From contig NZ_JBMSEE010000004.1 of the NCBI RefSeq assembly GCF_049446155.1, positions 416,777 through 480,776 on the forward strand: a DNA stretch of 64,000 nt, written 5' to 3'. Below are positions 17,647 through 25,985 of the stretch, in pieces; position 1 is the first letter of the stretch, and each line of letters starts with the position of its first letter. The notes under the pieces are model-generated. The model had not been told where the DNA came from and searched no databases. It saw nothing but the letters and a program-made list of their open reading frames with translations. The position numbers were made by a program, and so were the translations under genes. The DNA is from Rivibacter sp049446155. Lineage in GTDB: Bacteria > Pseudomonadota > Gammaproteobacteria > Burkholderiales > Burkholderiaceae_C.

Positions 17647-18806
17647 GGAAGGTCTGAACAAGTGCATGTTTCTTGCATGAGGCACAGGGTCACGCAGCGG
17701 AGCCACATCGATGAGCCAGATCAGTTTCTCGGACGCGGAGCAAGCGGGCAAGAGGAAGAAGACGCGGCGCGAAGTCTTCCTCGGCGAGATGGAAGTGGTG
17801 GTGCCGTGGAAGGCGCTGCTCAAGGTGATCGAGCCGCACTACCCGGTGGCGGGTCGGGGCCGCAGGCCGTATCCGCTGGAGGCGATGCTGCGAGTGCACC
17901 TGATGCAGAACTGGTTCGCGCTGAGCGATCCGGCGATGGAAGAGGCGCTGTACGAGATCGCCTCGCTGCGCACGTTTGCCGAGCTGGATCTGGCGGCGAT
18001 CCCTGACGAGACGACGATCCTAAACTTCCGCCACCTGCTGGAGGCCAACGACCTGGCCGAGGACATCCTCAAGACGGTCAACGCGCACCTGGCCCGCAAA
18101 GGCCTGCTGCTCAAGCGCGGCAGCATCGTGGACGCCACGATCATCGCCGCGCCGAGTTCGACCAAGAACGCCGAGGGTGGGCGCGACCCCGAGATGCACC
18201 AGACCCGCAAGGGCAAGCAGTGGCACTTCGGCATGAAGGCGCACATCGCGGTGGATGCCGACAGTGGTCTGGTTCACACGGTCACCACCACGGCGGCCAA
18301 CGAGTCCGACGTCGAACAGATCGGCGATCTGCTGCATGGCAAGGAACAAGACGTGTGGGCCGACTCGGGCTACCGGGGCGCGCAGCGCCGAGTGACCCGA
18401 GATGATCGGCACTGGCACATCGCCGGCCGGCCCAGCGACATGGCCAAGCTGCCCGAGGGGCGTGCGAAGCAGAGGCTCAGGAAGCAGGAGTACCGCAAGG
18501 CCAGCGTGCGCGCAAAGGTCGAGCACCCGTTTCGGGTCATCAAGTGGCAGTTCGGGCTGGTGAAGGTCAGGTTCCGGGGGTTGGCGAAGAACACGGCCCA
18601 CGTGGTCACCCTCTTCGCGCTGTCGAACCTGTGGATGGCGCGCAAGAAGTTGATGGCGATGGTGGGAGTCGTCCGCCTGCAGATGGCATGACGCACGAAC
18701 AACGCGGCGCGATGCGCCCAAAATCCTCGAAGCGCCGGCACTCTTCCGGGCCGAACCAGTTCGCACGGCTCAATGCCATCGCGTTCTTGCCCTGTTCAGA
18801 CCTTCC
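17647..18806 (+). mobile_element. IS5-family insertion sequence
   Basis: The 1,160-bp element has ends GGAAGGTCTGAACAAG and CCTGTTCAGACCTTCC, inverted repeats with one mismatch over 16 bases. A 4-bp duplication CTAA flanks it (17643-17646 and 18807-18810), matching the CTAR target preference of the IS5 group. It carries one intact transposase gene and probably remains active. It lies 25 bases from the ISL3 end, between eexN and traG. Confidence 0.94.
17711..18691 (+). CDS. IS5-family transposase
   Basis: This 326-residue protein is a complete DDE transposase of the IS5 family. The N-terminal region contains PYPLEAMLRVHLMQNWFALS. The catalytic region includes IVDATIIAAPSSTKN, ADSGYRGAQRR and the Y-(2)-R-(3)-E-(6)-K type signature near RAKVEHPFRVIKWQFG. 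It is the only plus-strand gene in this stretch. An upstream ISL3 segment and a downstream eexN gene are on the opposite strand. Confidence 0.95.
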   Translation: MSQISFSDAEQAGKRKKTRREVFLGEMEVVVPWKALLKVIEPHYPVAGRGRRPYPLEAMLRVHLMQNWFALSDPAMEEALYEIASLRTFAELDLAAIPDETTILNFRHLLEANDLAEDILKTVNAHLARKGLLLKRGSIVDATIIAAPSSTKNAEGGRDPEMHQTRKGKQWHFGMKAHIAVDADSGLVHTVTTTAANESDVEQIGDLLHGKEQDVWADSGYRGAQRRVTRDDRHWHIAGRPSDMAKLPEGRAKQRLRKQEYRKASVRAKVEHPFRVIKWQFGLVKVRFRGLAKNTAHVVTLFALSNLWMARKKLMAMVGVVRLQMA

Positions 18807-18820
18807 CTAACCGCCAACAG

Positions 18821-19099
18821 TCAGAACTTCGGCGATTCTTTCGGTGGCGCGTACGGGGTTTCGCCGTCGCCATAGAACCGCTTGCGCGTGGCTTCGGCGA
18901 CCCGGTTGCACAGAAGGTCACCCAACTTGGGGCGGCCGGCTTTGCATTGCCGCCGCAGCTCCTTGAGCCGTTCGGGGTTGGCTGCCAGTTCTTCCACCGT
19001 TGGAATGCTGACCTCTGAGACGGCGGCCTTTTGAGGCGTCTCGGACTGGCCGCAGGCTGTCAGGGCTGCCACGAACAGGAAGGGGATGATCTTCTTCAC
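18821..19099 (-). CDS. eexN: EexN-family entry exclusion lipoprotein
   Basis: This 92-residue precursor has a lipoprotein signal ending VAALTAC (Cys16). The mature part is short and charged, with ELRRQCKAG and a second cysteine in LLCNRVAEATRKRF. This pattern matches small EexN/TrbK exclusion lipoproteins. The ATG overlaps the stop of the LysR gene, so the two are probably co-transcribed. Its two-cysteine block is like that of the TrbK-like lipoprotein encoded between trbL and trbJ. The IS5 element lies just after its stop codon, so the gene itself is intact. Confidence 0.85.
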   Translation of the reverse strand: MKKIIPFLFVAALTACGQSETPQKAAVSEVSIPTVEELAANPERLKELRRQCKAGRPKLGDLLCNRVAEATRKRFYGDGETPYAPPKESPKF

Positions 19100-20040
19100 G
19101 GCCTCGGTTCCTCCGGTGGATCGGGATGGAGGTCCGGTATGGGCCCGGGCGACTCCGGTGACTCGACGGCCTGCACGCGCTCAATGAACCGCGCCAGCAC
19201 ATCGGACGAGTTGCCTTCGAGACGCAGCAGGTAAGTTGTCAAAGGCGGCACGCGCGATGCCAACGGCCGGGCCACGACGCCAGGCTCGCGATTGGCAGCA
19301 ATGCGTGCGGCGCCGACCAGTCCCAGCGCGAAGCCGGCTGATACCAGGGCCATCATCAGGTCAGTGGATGCCACCCGCTCTGCAATCAGTGGCTCCATAT
19401 CCGCGCGGCGTAGCACCCGCTCAACGTGCTTGGCATGGCCTTCACATGCCTGTGGATCGCACAAGACCAACGGATAGCGCAAAAGTTCGTCTAAAGGAAT
19501 GCGCTTATGTGCCAGTAGGGGGTGCCGAGCGGGCACTGCCACTATCAGCGCATCGCTCCAAGCGGGCACGGAAACGATGCCATTGCCAACTTCGTTGGAC
19601 TGGGCGAACCCTACGTCATAGAGATCGTCATGTAGCCCTTTGATCTGCTGCGACAGCGGCACCTCGAAGAGGCGAATCTCGACCTCAGGTTCTTCTTGGC
19701 GACAAAGTACAAGCAAAGCGGATAGGCGCGACAGCGTGATACCGTCGGACAGAGCCACGCGCAGTTGCCTGTGAAAGCCATTGGCTGCCGCTTTCACGCT
19801 GTCACGCGCTTGTTCCAAGGCAGCAAACACGCGACGCACGTGCTCAAGGAACAGATTCCCGGCTCGGGTTAGCCGCGTGCTGCGTGTGGTGCGAGCAAAC
19901 AAAATCACGCCTAGTTCTTCTTCCAGTTCCTTGATGGCGCGCGATAGCGGCGACTGCTCGATATACAATCGCTCGGCGGCGCGGGCGAAGTGGAGTTCTT
20001 CGGCCACAGCCAGAAAGCAGCGCAAATGACGAAGTTCCAT
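19096..20040 (-). CDS. traR: LysR-type regulator (TraR of Tn4371-like ICEs)
   Basis: This 314-residue LysR-type regulator begins MELRHLRCFLAVAEELHFAR, a typical winged helix-turn-helix. A substrate-binding domain follows from about residue 90. I chose this ATG over one 25 codons upstream because it starts the conserved domain. Tn4371-type elements carry a LysR gene named traR beside traG, and here it lies upstream of eexN and, beyond the IS block, traG. It may control transfer genes. A decayed ISL3 transposase begins 56 bases upstream, so its promoter region may be altered. Confidence 0.88.
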   Translation of the reverse strand: MELRHLRCFLAVAEELHFARAAERLYIEQSPLSRAIKELEEELGVILFARTTRSTRLTRAGNLFLEHVRRVFAALEQARDSVKAAANGFHRQLRVALSDGITLSRLSALLVLCRQEEPEVEIRLFEVPLSQQIKGLHDDLYDVGFAQSNEVGNGIVSVPAWSDALIVAVPARHPLLAHKRIPLDELLRYPLVLCDPQACEGHAKHVERVLRRADMEPLIAERVASTDLMMALVSAGFALGLVGAARIAANREPGVVARPLASRVPPLTTYLLRLEGNSSDVLARFIERVQAVESPESPGPIPDLHPDPPEEPRP

Positions 20041-20095
20041 ATCCCGTTCCTCACTAGGTGACTGGCAAAGCCTTGTGGTGATGCATGGCCGAGTG

Positions 20096-20565
20096 ACCTG
20101 CCCCAACGCGCGCATTGCCTTCGATAAGTTCTACTTCGTTGCCCACGCCACAAGCGATGTTGACTAGACGCCTCACCTTGGACAGAAGATCGAACCGGAT
20201 CTCGAGGGCTCATGCTGGGCGTTGATCAGAGACCGCATCCGCCAGCCCGCCTTCCTACGGGCCGATCTGAGCAGCCTCATCACCCAAGTTGCGACCAAGC
20301 GCACGGCGCGCGAGCCTTTACCGAAAGCGGCTGCACGAGTTCCCCGTTCGGAAGCAGACCATCGTTGCGTGCGAGATGCGCACCCAGTGGTACACGACCT
20401 TCATGCGCTCCGGGGTTGAGCCGAGGAGGGGCGCTTGTCTGATCCGCAAACATTTCGAGGACATCGTTGCCTAGACGCAAGTCCGTCAGACCAACGGCTT
20501 CTTCCATGCGGCTAAGCGCAAGGCGCGCGTCTACCCGCTTCGCCACCAGGTGAACCGTATTCTTC
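20096..20565 (+). pseudogene. Decayed ISL3-family transposase remnant
   Basis: Plus-strand translation in shifting frames recovers pieces of an ISL3 transposase. NARIAFDKFYFVAHA corresponds to NARITFDKFHVVWHA. RKQTIVACEMRTQWYTTFM and VEPRRGACLIRKHFEDIVA come next, then RQTNGFFHAAKRKARV after an in-frame stop. The order is the same as in the intact-sequence copy at 13772-14708, but frameshifts and stops are numerous. Neither end is clear. It marks the border between the ICE backbone gene traR and the cargo. Confidence 0.85.
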
Positions 20566-20721
20566 CTGAGCACAGGCAAGCACAACTTCGTTCAGATAGG
20601 CCCGCAACTGCTTAACCCACGCAAAGTCGGAAAGAGTCTGTAGCGAAAGAGCCCTTGATTCACCTCCAGACTTGCTTGGGTAAACTGAAAATCCTTTCAA
20701 ATTGGTATGAATTTCTCGCCG

Positions 20722-22461
20722 TCACCCACGCAGGGCGTTGACGAAAATCCTCGGCAGCTTGGTCCAGCTGGGTTTGAACTGGAAGTCGGTCAAGAGACGG
20801 CCAATCACATCTTGCCGCCGGTTCGTGATGAACCAAGGTGGCCGAGGAAGGAGCGTTGGATGCAGTGAGAGCAGACTGCGAGGGAATGGTCGCCATGGGG
20901 CGGATATGACGGTACGCTCCGTTCCTTCAAGCATGAACGAGTTATGTACCGTCCCAATACCAGATTGCGGATCGCGCGACGACCCTCCGGGAAATCCTCC
21001 CCAGGGGCAGGGTGCAAGCAGAAATCCCAATCCGGTCCAAGCATTCACGGCGATGGTGCCGTAGCGCAGCTTTTGAAGCAGTTCTTCGAAGCGTTGACGA
21101 CCGATCTCTCGCACAGTCTTGGGGTGAATCAGAATATTTGCCCCCAGGGTGCCGTACAAACGGTCATTAGCGTACGCAATGGCTGATTCAAGGTACGACC
21201 CCGCATCTTTATATTCGAAGGACTTTATTGCTAACGCCGTGCCGAAGACTTCGTGCTGCGCCAGCCATGGCTCATCGCCCCGATCCATGTTCGCAAGAAT
21301 GCACGCAGGCGCAAGCAGACCACGGTCGATCGCATCCGAACCTCCGGCGTGGGCGGCAAACTCTTCGATGCGCTGCTCGTTGCCAGGGTAGTAGGCCTCC
21401 CGCTGCCCGAAGCGCGACATGACATTGGACACAGCAGCCAAAAGTTTGTCCGTGTGTCGCCAGCCACGAGGCACGATCAAGGTTTGGCACGCCACGCAGT
21501 TAAAGCCGGAGTTGTGCAACTTGTGCGTTGCTATCTGTTCGGCCTGAAAGCGGATGTCCGCGTTCGACCACGGCCCGGGCACCACAATGGTGGGGCAGAC
21601 TGCGCCCAGTTCGGACGTGATCTTTCGATGGTTCTTCGGTGTATTCGCGGCCTTGTTGCGTGCGCCTTCTTCTCCGATGCCCCAGACGATGGCATCGTGG
21701 GTGGCCTTTGCGCCGGTGATGTGGATTTCCTCTACCAGCGGATGCTCGCACAGGTAGGCACCCACGGCGCCATCGCCGCGAATGATGCGTAGCGCGTCGC
21801 ATTCGATCAGGGGCCGCAGGGCTGCCTTGAGATAGTCGGTCAGGTAGTCGTTGACCGGATTCATCTTCAGCAGAACCACCTGGTTTTCGATAAACAGCTT
21901 CTGAAATGCATCGAGAGGCGAGATGGCCGCGATGTTGCCTGCCCCCAAGACTAGGGCCACCTTACCGCGCCGCTGTTCGGGAGGGATGTCATAGGCGACC
22001 GCCGCATGTTGAGCGAGACTGGCCTCGGAGATTCCCTTTTGCATCCAGACTTCAGCTGAGACCCCGGATAGGAGCAACCGATCCCAGATCGAATGGGGCA
22101 GAACTCTAACCGCCAATTGCCCATTCTTGAGGTGGCCCAAGGGCAAGTGCTCAAGATATTCCTTTCTATCAATGGCACCGAGTGTCTGCATCAACCCGTT
22201 GCAGGCGCCCATGAGGGCGTAGGGGCCGGAGAGCCATTCCTCCCCGGCCAGCGGCGATGCATGCGGAATGCGCTTCTTCCGGGCAGCTGTCTCCGCCCAC
22301 CCCTGCGCAACCTGCATCAGCGCTGGCTTGATGCGGCCGAGAATAGCAATCCGATCGGCGACCGAGGTTTTTGCCCAGTGGTGCTTGGCCCCATCCAGTG
22401 CCTGCAAGTCCTGATCCAACAGGGCCTGAATATCGAAATTTGGGAGAGCGGCCCCCATCAC
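20722..22461 (-). CDS. Aldehyde dehydrogenase family protein of the alkane cluster
   Basis: This 579-residue protein has an NAD(P)-dependent aldehyde dehydrogenase fold. The catalytic Glu lies in ITSELGAVCP (Glu284) and the nucleophile in NSGFNCVAC (Cys322). VLLKMNPVNDYL and VEEIHITGAKATHD belong to the cofactor domain. It would oxidise fatty aldehydes to fatty acids, between the alcohol dehydrogenase and the acyl-CoA ligase. It differs clearly from classical AlkH and is about 100 residues longer, with a non-standard C-terminus. It overlaps the alkK-like gene by 4 bases and is the last gene of the operon. Confidence 0.85.
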   Translation of the reverse strand: MMGAALPNFDIQALLDQDLQALDGAKHHWAKTSVADRIAILGRIKPALMQVAQGWAETAARKKRIPHASPLAGEEWLSGPYALMGACNGLMQTLGAIDRKEYLEHLPLGHLKNGQLAVRVLPHSIWDRLLLSGVSAEVWMQKGISEASLAQHAAVAYDIPPEQRRGKVALVLGAGNIAAISPLDAFQKLFIENQVVLLKMNPVNDYLTDYLKAALRPLIECDALRIIRGDGAVGAYLCEHPLVEEIHITGAKATHDAIVWGIGEEGARNKAANTPKNHRKITSELGAVCPTIVVPGPWSNADIRFQAEQIATHKLHNSGFNCVACQTLIVPRGWRHTDKLLAAVSNVMSRFGQREAYYPGNEQRIEEFAAHAGGSDAIDRGLLAPACILANMDRGDEPWLAQHEVFGTALAIKSFEYKDAGSYLESAIAYANDRLYGTLGANILIHPKTVREIGRQRFEELLQKLRYGTIAVNAWTGLGFLLAPCPWGGFPGGSSRDPQSGIGTVHNSFMLEGTERTVISAPWRPFPRSLLSLHPTLLPRPPWFITNRRQDVIGRLLTDFQFKPSWTKLPRIFVNALRG

Positions 22462-24098
22462 TGCGTGCTCTCCGTGGTATTGCCGGTCAGGAGGCTGCCG
22501 TAGGCTTCGCGGAGCCTGTTCTTGAGCACCTTCCCCGTGCCACTGAGTGGCAGCACATCAACGAAGACGGCTTTGTCGGGGATCTGCCAGTCCGGCAGGC
22601 GTCCTTTGAAGCAGGCCAGAAGGTCCGCTTCGGACACATTCGCGCCTTCCTTTTTCACGGCGACCAGAACCGGTCGTTCGTCCCACTTCGGGTGGGGCAC
22701 GCCGATGGCCGCCGCATTGGCGATGGCAGGATGTCCGATAGCGATGTTCTCGATCTCGACCGATGAAATCCACTCTCCACCAGACTTGATGATGTCCTTG
22801 GCGCGGTCGCGGATGACCATATAGCCGTTGACATCAAGCGTTGCTATATCACCGGTGTCGAACCAGCCATCACTGGTCAGCGCACTGGATTCGGCGCCGA
22901 AGTAGCTGCTGACGATCCAGTGCCCCCTGATCTGTAGTTTGCCCGGGGATTTGCCGTCGTTCGGCAAGACTGCGCCGCCGTCATCGACCACGCGCAGCTG
23001 AACGCCGTAGGGTGGTCGTCCCTGCCCCAGTCGCACTTCGCTCTGCCGCTGAGGATCAAGATGGATGTGGCGAGCCAGTGGTTGATTCAGGGTGCCCAGC
23101 GGGCTCGTTTCGGTCATGCCCCAGGCATGGATCAGTTCGACACCGAACTCGTCCCGGAACGCGGCGAACATCGACGGCGGCAGTGCCGCGCCGCCAACGA
23201 TGGTGCGTTTCAAGCTTTTGGGCTTGGTGCCGCGCGCCCTCAACGCCGCCAGCAGTCCCATCCAGATCGTGGGAACGCCAAGTGCCAGACCGACTTCCTC
23301 GTCGTCGATCAGGGTGGCGAGACTTGGGCCGTCAAGGTTCGGGCCAGGCAATACCAGTTTCGCTCCCTGCGCCGCCGCAATGTAGGGCACTCCCCAGGCG
23401 TTGACGTGAAACATGGGAACAACCGGCATGACAGCATCGCGGGCCGAAATGCCAATGCCGTCCGGGCTGTTGCCCGCCAACGCATGCAGCACCGTGGAGC
23501 GGTGGCTGTAAAGCACACCCTTTGGATGTCCCGTGGTGCCGGAGGTGTAGCACAGCGACGAAGGCAGATCCTCGTCAATGCTCGGCCACGGGTAGTCGGC
23601 GTTGCCCGAGGCGACCACCTCATCGTAGAACTGCAAGCCATCCAACATGCCCGATGCCTCCTCATCGCGTGGCCCCATGAGGATGACGTGTTTGACGGTG
23701 CTCAATGCCGACCGAAGCTTGGCCACGATGGGCAGAAAGGTCCGGTCGATGAACAGCACTTGATCATCGGCATGGTTGACGATGTAGATCAGGGTTTCGG
23801 CGGACAGGCGCGGATTGACCGTGTGGCACACCATGCCCGCGCCGGAAACGCCAAAGTAGATTTCCAAGTGGCGCCGATTGTTCCAGGCGATAGTCGCACA
23901 GCGGTCGCCCGATTGCACGCCCAGTTTGGCCAACGCCGACGACAGGCGTCGCGCATTGATCTCGACTTGACCCCAAGTCGTGTGTTCGGTCCCGCCCGTG
24001 GTGTTGACGGAGACGACTGGCGTATCGGCGTGGTAACGCGCTGCATGGGTGATGAGACTGGAGACGAGCAAAGGCTCGCGCATCATTTTTCCGAGCAT
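22458..24098 (-). CDS. alkK: AlkK-like medium-chain acyl-CoA ligase
   Basis: This 546-residue AMP-forming ligase activates fatty acids with CoA and ATP for beta-oxidation. The P-loop motif is YTSGTTGHPKG at residues 184-194. HAWGMTETSPLG, GWFDTGDIATLD and the C-terminal GTGKVLKNRLRE (catalytic Lys) are all present. From memory, the N-terminus (MLGKMMREPLL) and SDRCATIAWNN-type block resemble AlkK of the Pseudomonas OCT plasmid closely. It is translationally coupled to the aldehyde dehydrogenase gene. Confidence 0.93.
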   Translation of the reverse strand: MLGKMMREPLLVSSLITHAARYHADTPVVSVNTTGGTEHTTWGQVEINARRLSSALAKLGVQSGDRCATIAWNNRRHLEIYFGVSGAGMVCHTVNPRLSAETLIYIVNHADDQVLFIDRTFLPIVAKLRSALSTVKHVILMGPRDEEASGMLDGLQFYDEVVASGNADYPWPSIDEDLPSSLCYTSGTTGHPKGVLYSHRSTVLHALAGNSPDGIGISARDAVMPVVPMFHVNAWGVPYIAAAQGAKLVLPGPNLDGPSLATLIDDEEVGLALGVPTIWMGLLAALRARGTKPKSLKRTIVGGAALPPSMFAAFRDEFGVELIHAWGMTETSPLGTLNQPLARHIHLDPQRQSEVRLGQGRPPYGVQLRVVDDGGAVLPNDGKSPGKLQIRGHWIVSSYFGAESSALTSDGWFDTGDIATLDVNGYMVIRDRAKDIIKSGGEWISSVEIENIAIGHPAIANAAAIGVPHPKWDERPVLVAVKKEGANVSEADLLACFKGRLPDWQIPDKAVFVDVLPLSGTGKVLKNRLREAYGSLLTGNTTESTQ

Positions 24099-24112
24099 TT
24101 TTCTACTTTCTT

Positions 24113-24226
24113 TCAGAATTGGTATTTGAGGCCGGCGTGGACAACCAGAGGATTGAGGCGACTGGAGACTGAAGTAGACGGTCCACCAAGCGCAGGCAAC
24201 GTGCCAGCGGCCTTTAAGAGGTTTTT
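24113..24226 (-). pseudogene. 3' remnant of an outer-membrane barrel gene, probably alkL/ompW-like
   Basis: The minus-strand frame ending at the TGA at 24113-24115 gives about 38 residues, ending NPLVVHAGLKYQF. A terminal aromatic residue with alternating hydrophobics is the signature of a last beta strand, and NPxVxxxGxxYxF is reminiscent of OmpW-family ends. AlkL, an OmpW-type alkane importer, is part of classical alk operons. The frame is interrupted upstream at about 24230, next to the alkJ-like stop. I infer a deletion that removed most of the gene. Confidence 0.55.
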
Positions 24227-24242
24227 CTATTGGTATGCAGAT

Positions 24243-25919
24243 TTACCTGAGGAGTGCGCTCTCGTATGCTTGGCGTTCGTTTTTTCGGGAAATCTGGGCT
24301 GGGTGTCCATGTGCTCGTTTAATGAGGTCCGCCGCCCTCTCGGCGATCATGATCGTTGGCGCGTTGGTGTTGCCGCTGATCAAAGTCGGCATGATGGAGG
24401 CATCGACGACTCGCAAACCTTGCAGACCATGTACCTTCAGCTCCGCATCGACCACGGCCATTGGGTCCACACCCATCTTGCAGGTGCCGACCGGGTGGTA
24501 AATGGTGTCGGATCGATCTCGAATGAGCTGGACCCATTGCGCATCACTCATGCCATCGGTAACGCCGAATAACTCGCGCCCACGGTACTTGGCCAAGGAG
24601 GATGCCAGCATGATCTCTCGTGTGGCCTTGGCCCCTTGGACCAGGAGCTTCACGTCACGCTCGTCAGACAGGAAGCGCGGATCGATTCCTGGGTCGTCCA
24701 GCGGGTTGGGTGATTGCAAGAACACCTCGCCACGCGAGTAAGGGCGCAGATTGCAGACGTGGCACGAGTAACCATACCCAACATGCAGTTTGCGCGCGTG
24801 GTCGTCCACGATCGAGATCACGAAGTGCAGTTGCAAATCCGGCCGATCCACGTCAGGGGCGCTCTTGAAGAATGCGCCGCCCTCGGCAAATGGGGTGGCA
24901 AGCATACCGCTGCCATCCTTGCGCCAACTGGCGATGTGGCCCAACAGGTTCACTGACCCTCTGAGTCCGATGCCGAAGTTGTCCGCATCCCGGGTGGTGT
25001 AGGCCAGAATGAAATCCAGGTGGTCCTGCAAGTTCTGGCCAACACCGGGCAACTCATGCACCATGCGGATCCCGTGATGGGTGATGTCTTCCGGGCGCCC
25101 GACGCCTGACAGCTGAAGAATCTGCGGCGTACCAAAGGCGCCAGCAGCCAGAATGACTTCCCGCTTGGCCCTGACCTCGTGTTCGGCACCGCTGGCATGG
25201 TAGGCAACGCCCACGGCGCGCTTGCCCTCGAAGATGATCCGGCTGGCGCGGGTATTCGTCTTGATCGTGAGATTCGGCCGTTGCCCCCGCAGAGGATGCA
25301 AGTATGCGGCTGCAGCGGAGCAACGCTCGCCTCGGCGGGCGGTATCGTGGAATTGCGTGACCTGATACAAGCCAACGCCTTCGTTGTCCCCATCATTGAA
25401 ATCGGCACGAAACGGAATACCGCGCTGCTTGGCTGCCTCAATGAACGCAAGGGTGACTGGCCTAGGGCTACGTTGCTCGGACACATGCAAAGGTCCATTC
25501 CCGCCATGGAGCTTGCTCGCTCCACGCTCGTTGTTCTCTGCCTTCAGGAAATACGGCAGCACCGAGTCCCAGTCCCACCCTTGACACCCCAGGTCGGCCC
25601 AGTGATCGTAGTCCTGACGCTGGCCCCGGACGTAGAGCATGGCGTTGATGGCCGAAGATCCGCCAAGGGCGCGGCCCCGCGGTTGATAGCCCCGCCGACC
25701 ATTGAGGTTCGGCTGAGGTACCGTGTTCAATGCCCAGTTGTTGATCTTGCCCCTGCCCGGCATCATGGCCACCGTTCCAGCAGGCATGCGGACGACCAAG
25801 GAGTCGCCTTGTCCGCCCGCTTCAAGCAGGCAAACACTGACGCTGGAATCTTCACTCAGCCTCGAGGCCAGGGTGGCGCCGGCAGAGCCGCCGCCTACGA
25901 TGATGTAATCGAAATTCAT
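24243..25919 (-). CDS. alkJ: AlkJ-like GMC-family alcohol dehydrogenase
   Basis: This 558-residue flavoprotein belongs to the glucose-methanol-choline oxidoreductases. The N-terminal FAD motif is YIIVGGGSAGATLASRLSE. PRGRALGGSSAINAMLYVRG is the first GMC signature. The C-terminal part has YHPVGTCKMG, with the catalytic His, and SGNTNAPTIMIAE. It matches AlkJ, which oxidises medium-chain alcohols to aldehydes and passes electrons to the respiratory chain. It lies between the hydroxylase fusion gene and alkK, as expected for pathway order. The C-terminus runs a little past the usual end. Confidence 0.93.
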   Translation of the reverse strand: MNFDYIIVGGGSAGATLASRLSEDSSVSVCLLEAGGQGDSLVVRMPAGTVAMMPGRGKINNWALNTVPQPNLNGRRGYQPRGRALGGSSAINAMLYVRGQRQDYDHWADLGCQGWDWDSVLPYFLKAENNERGASKLHGGNGPLHVSEQRSPRPVTLAFIEAAKQRGIPFRADFNDGDNEGVGLYQVTQFHDTARRGERCSAAAAYLHPLRGQRPNLTIKTNTRASRIIFEGKRAVGVAYHASGAEHEVRAKREVILAAGAFGTPQILQLSGVGRPEDITHHGIRMVHELPGVGQNLQDHLDFILAYTTRDADNFGIGLRGSVNLLGHIASWRKDGSGMLATPFAEGGAFFKSAPDVDRPDLQLHFVISIVDDHARKLHVGYGYSCHVCNLRPYSRGEVFLQSPNPLDDPGIDPRFLSDERDVKLLVQGAKATREIMLASSLAKYRGRELFGVTDGMSDAQWVQLIRDRSDTIYHPVGTCKMGVDPMAVVDAELKVHGLQGLRVVDASIMPTLISGNTNAPTIMIAERAADLIKRAHGHPAQISRKNERQAYESALLR

Positions 25920-25985
25920 AAGAGCCCACGAAGGAGCCGATGGCTCCGAATTGAAAGAAGGGAGTGGAGGGAGCAGCGAGCGTGT

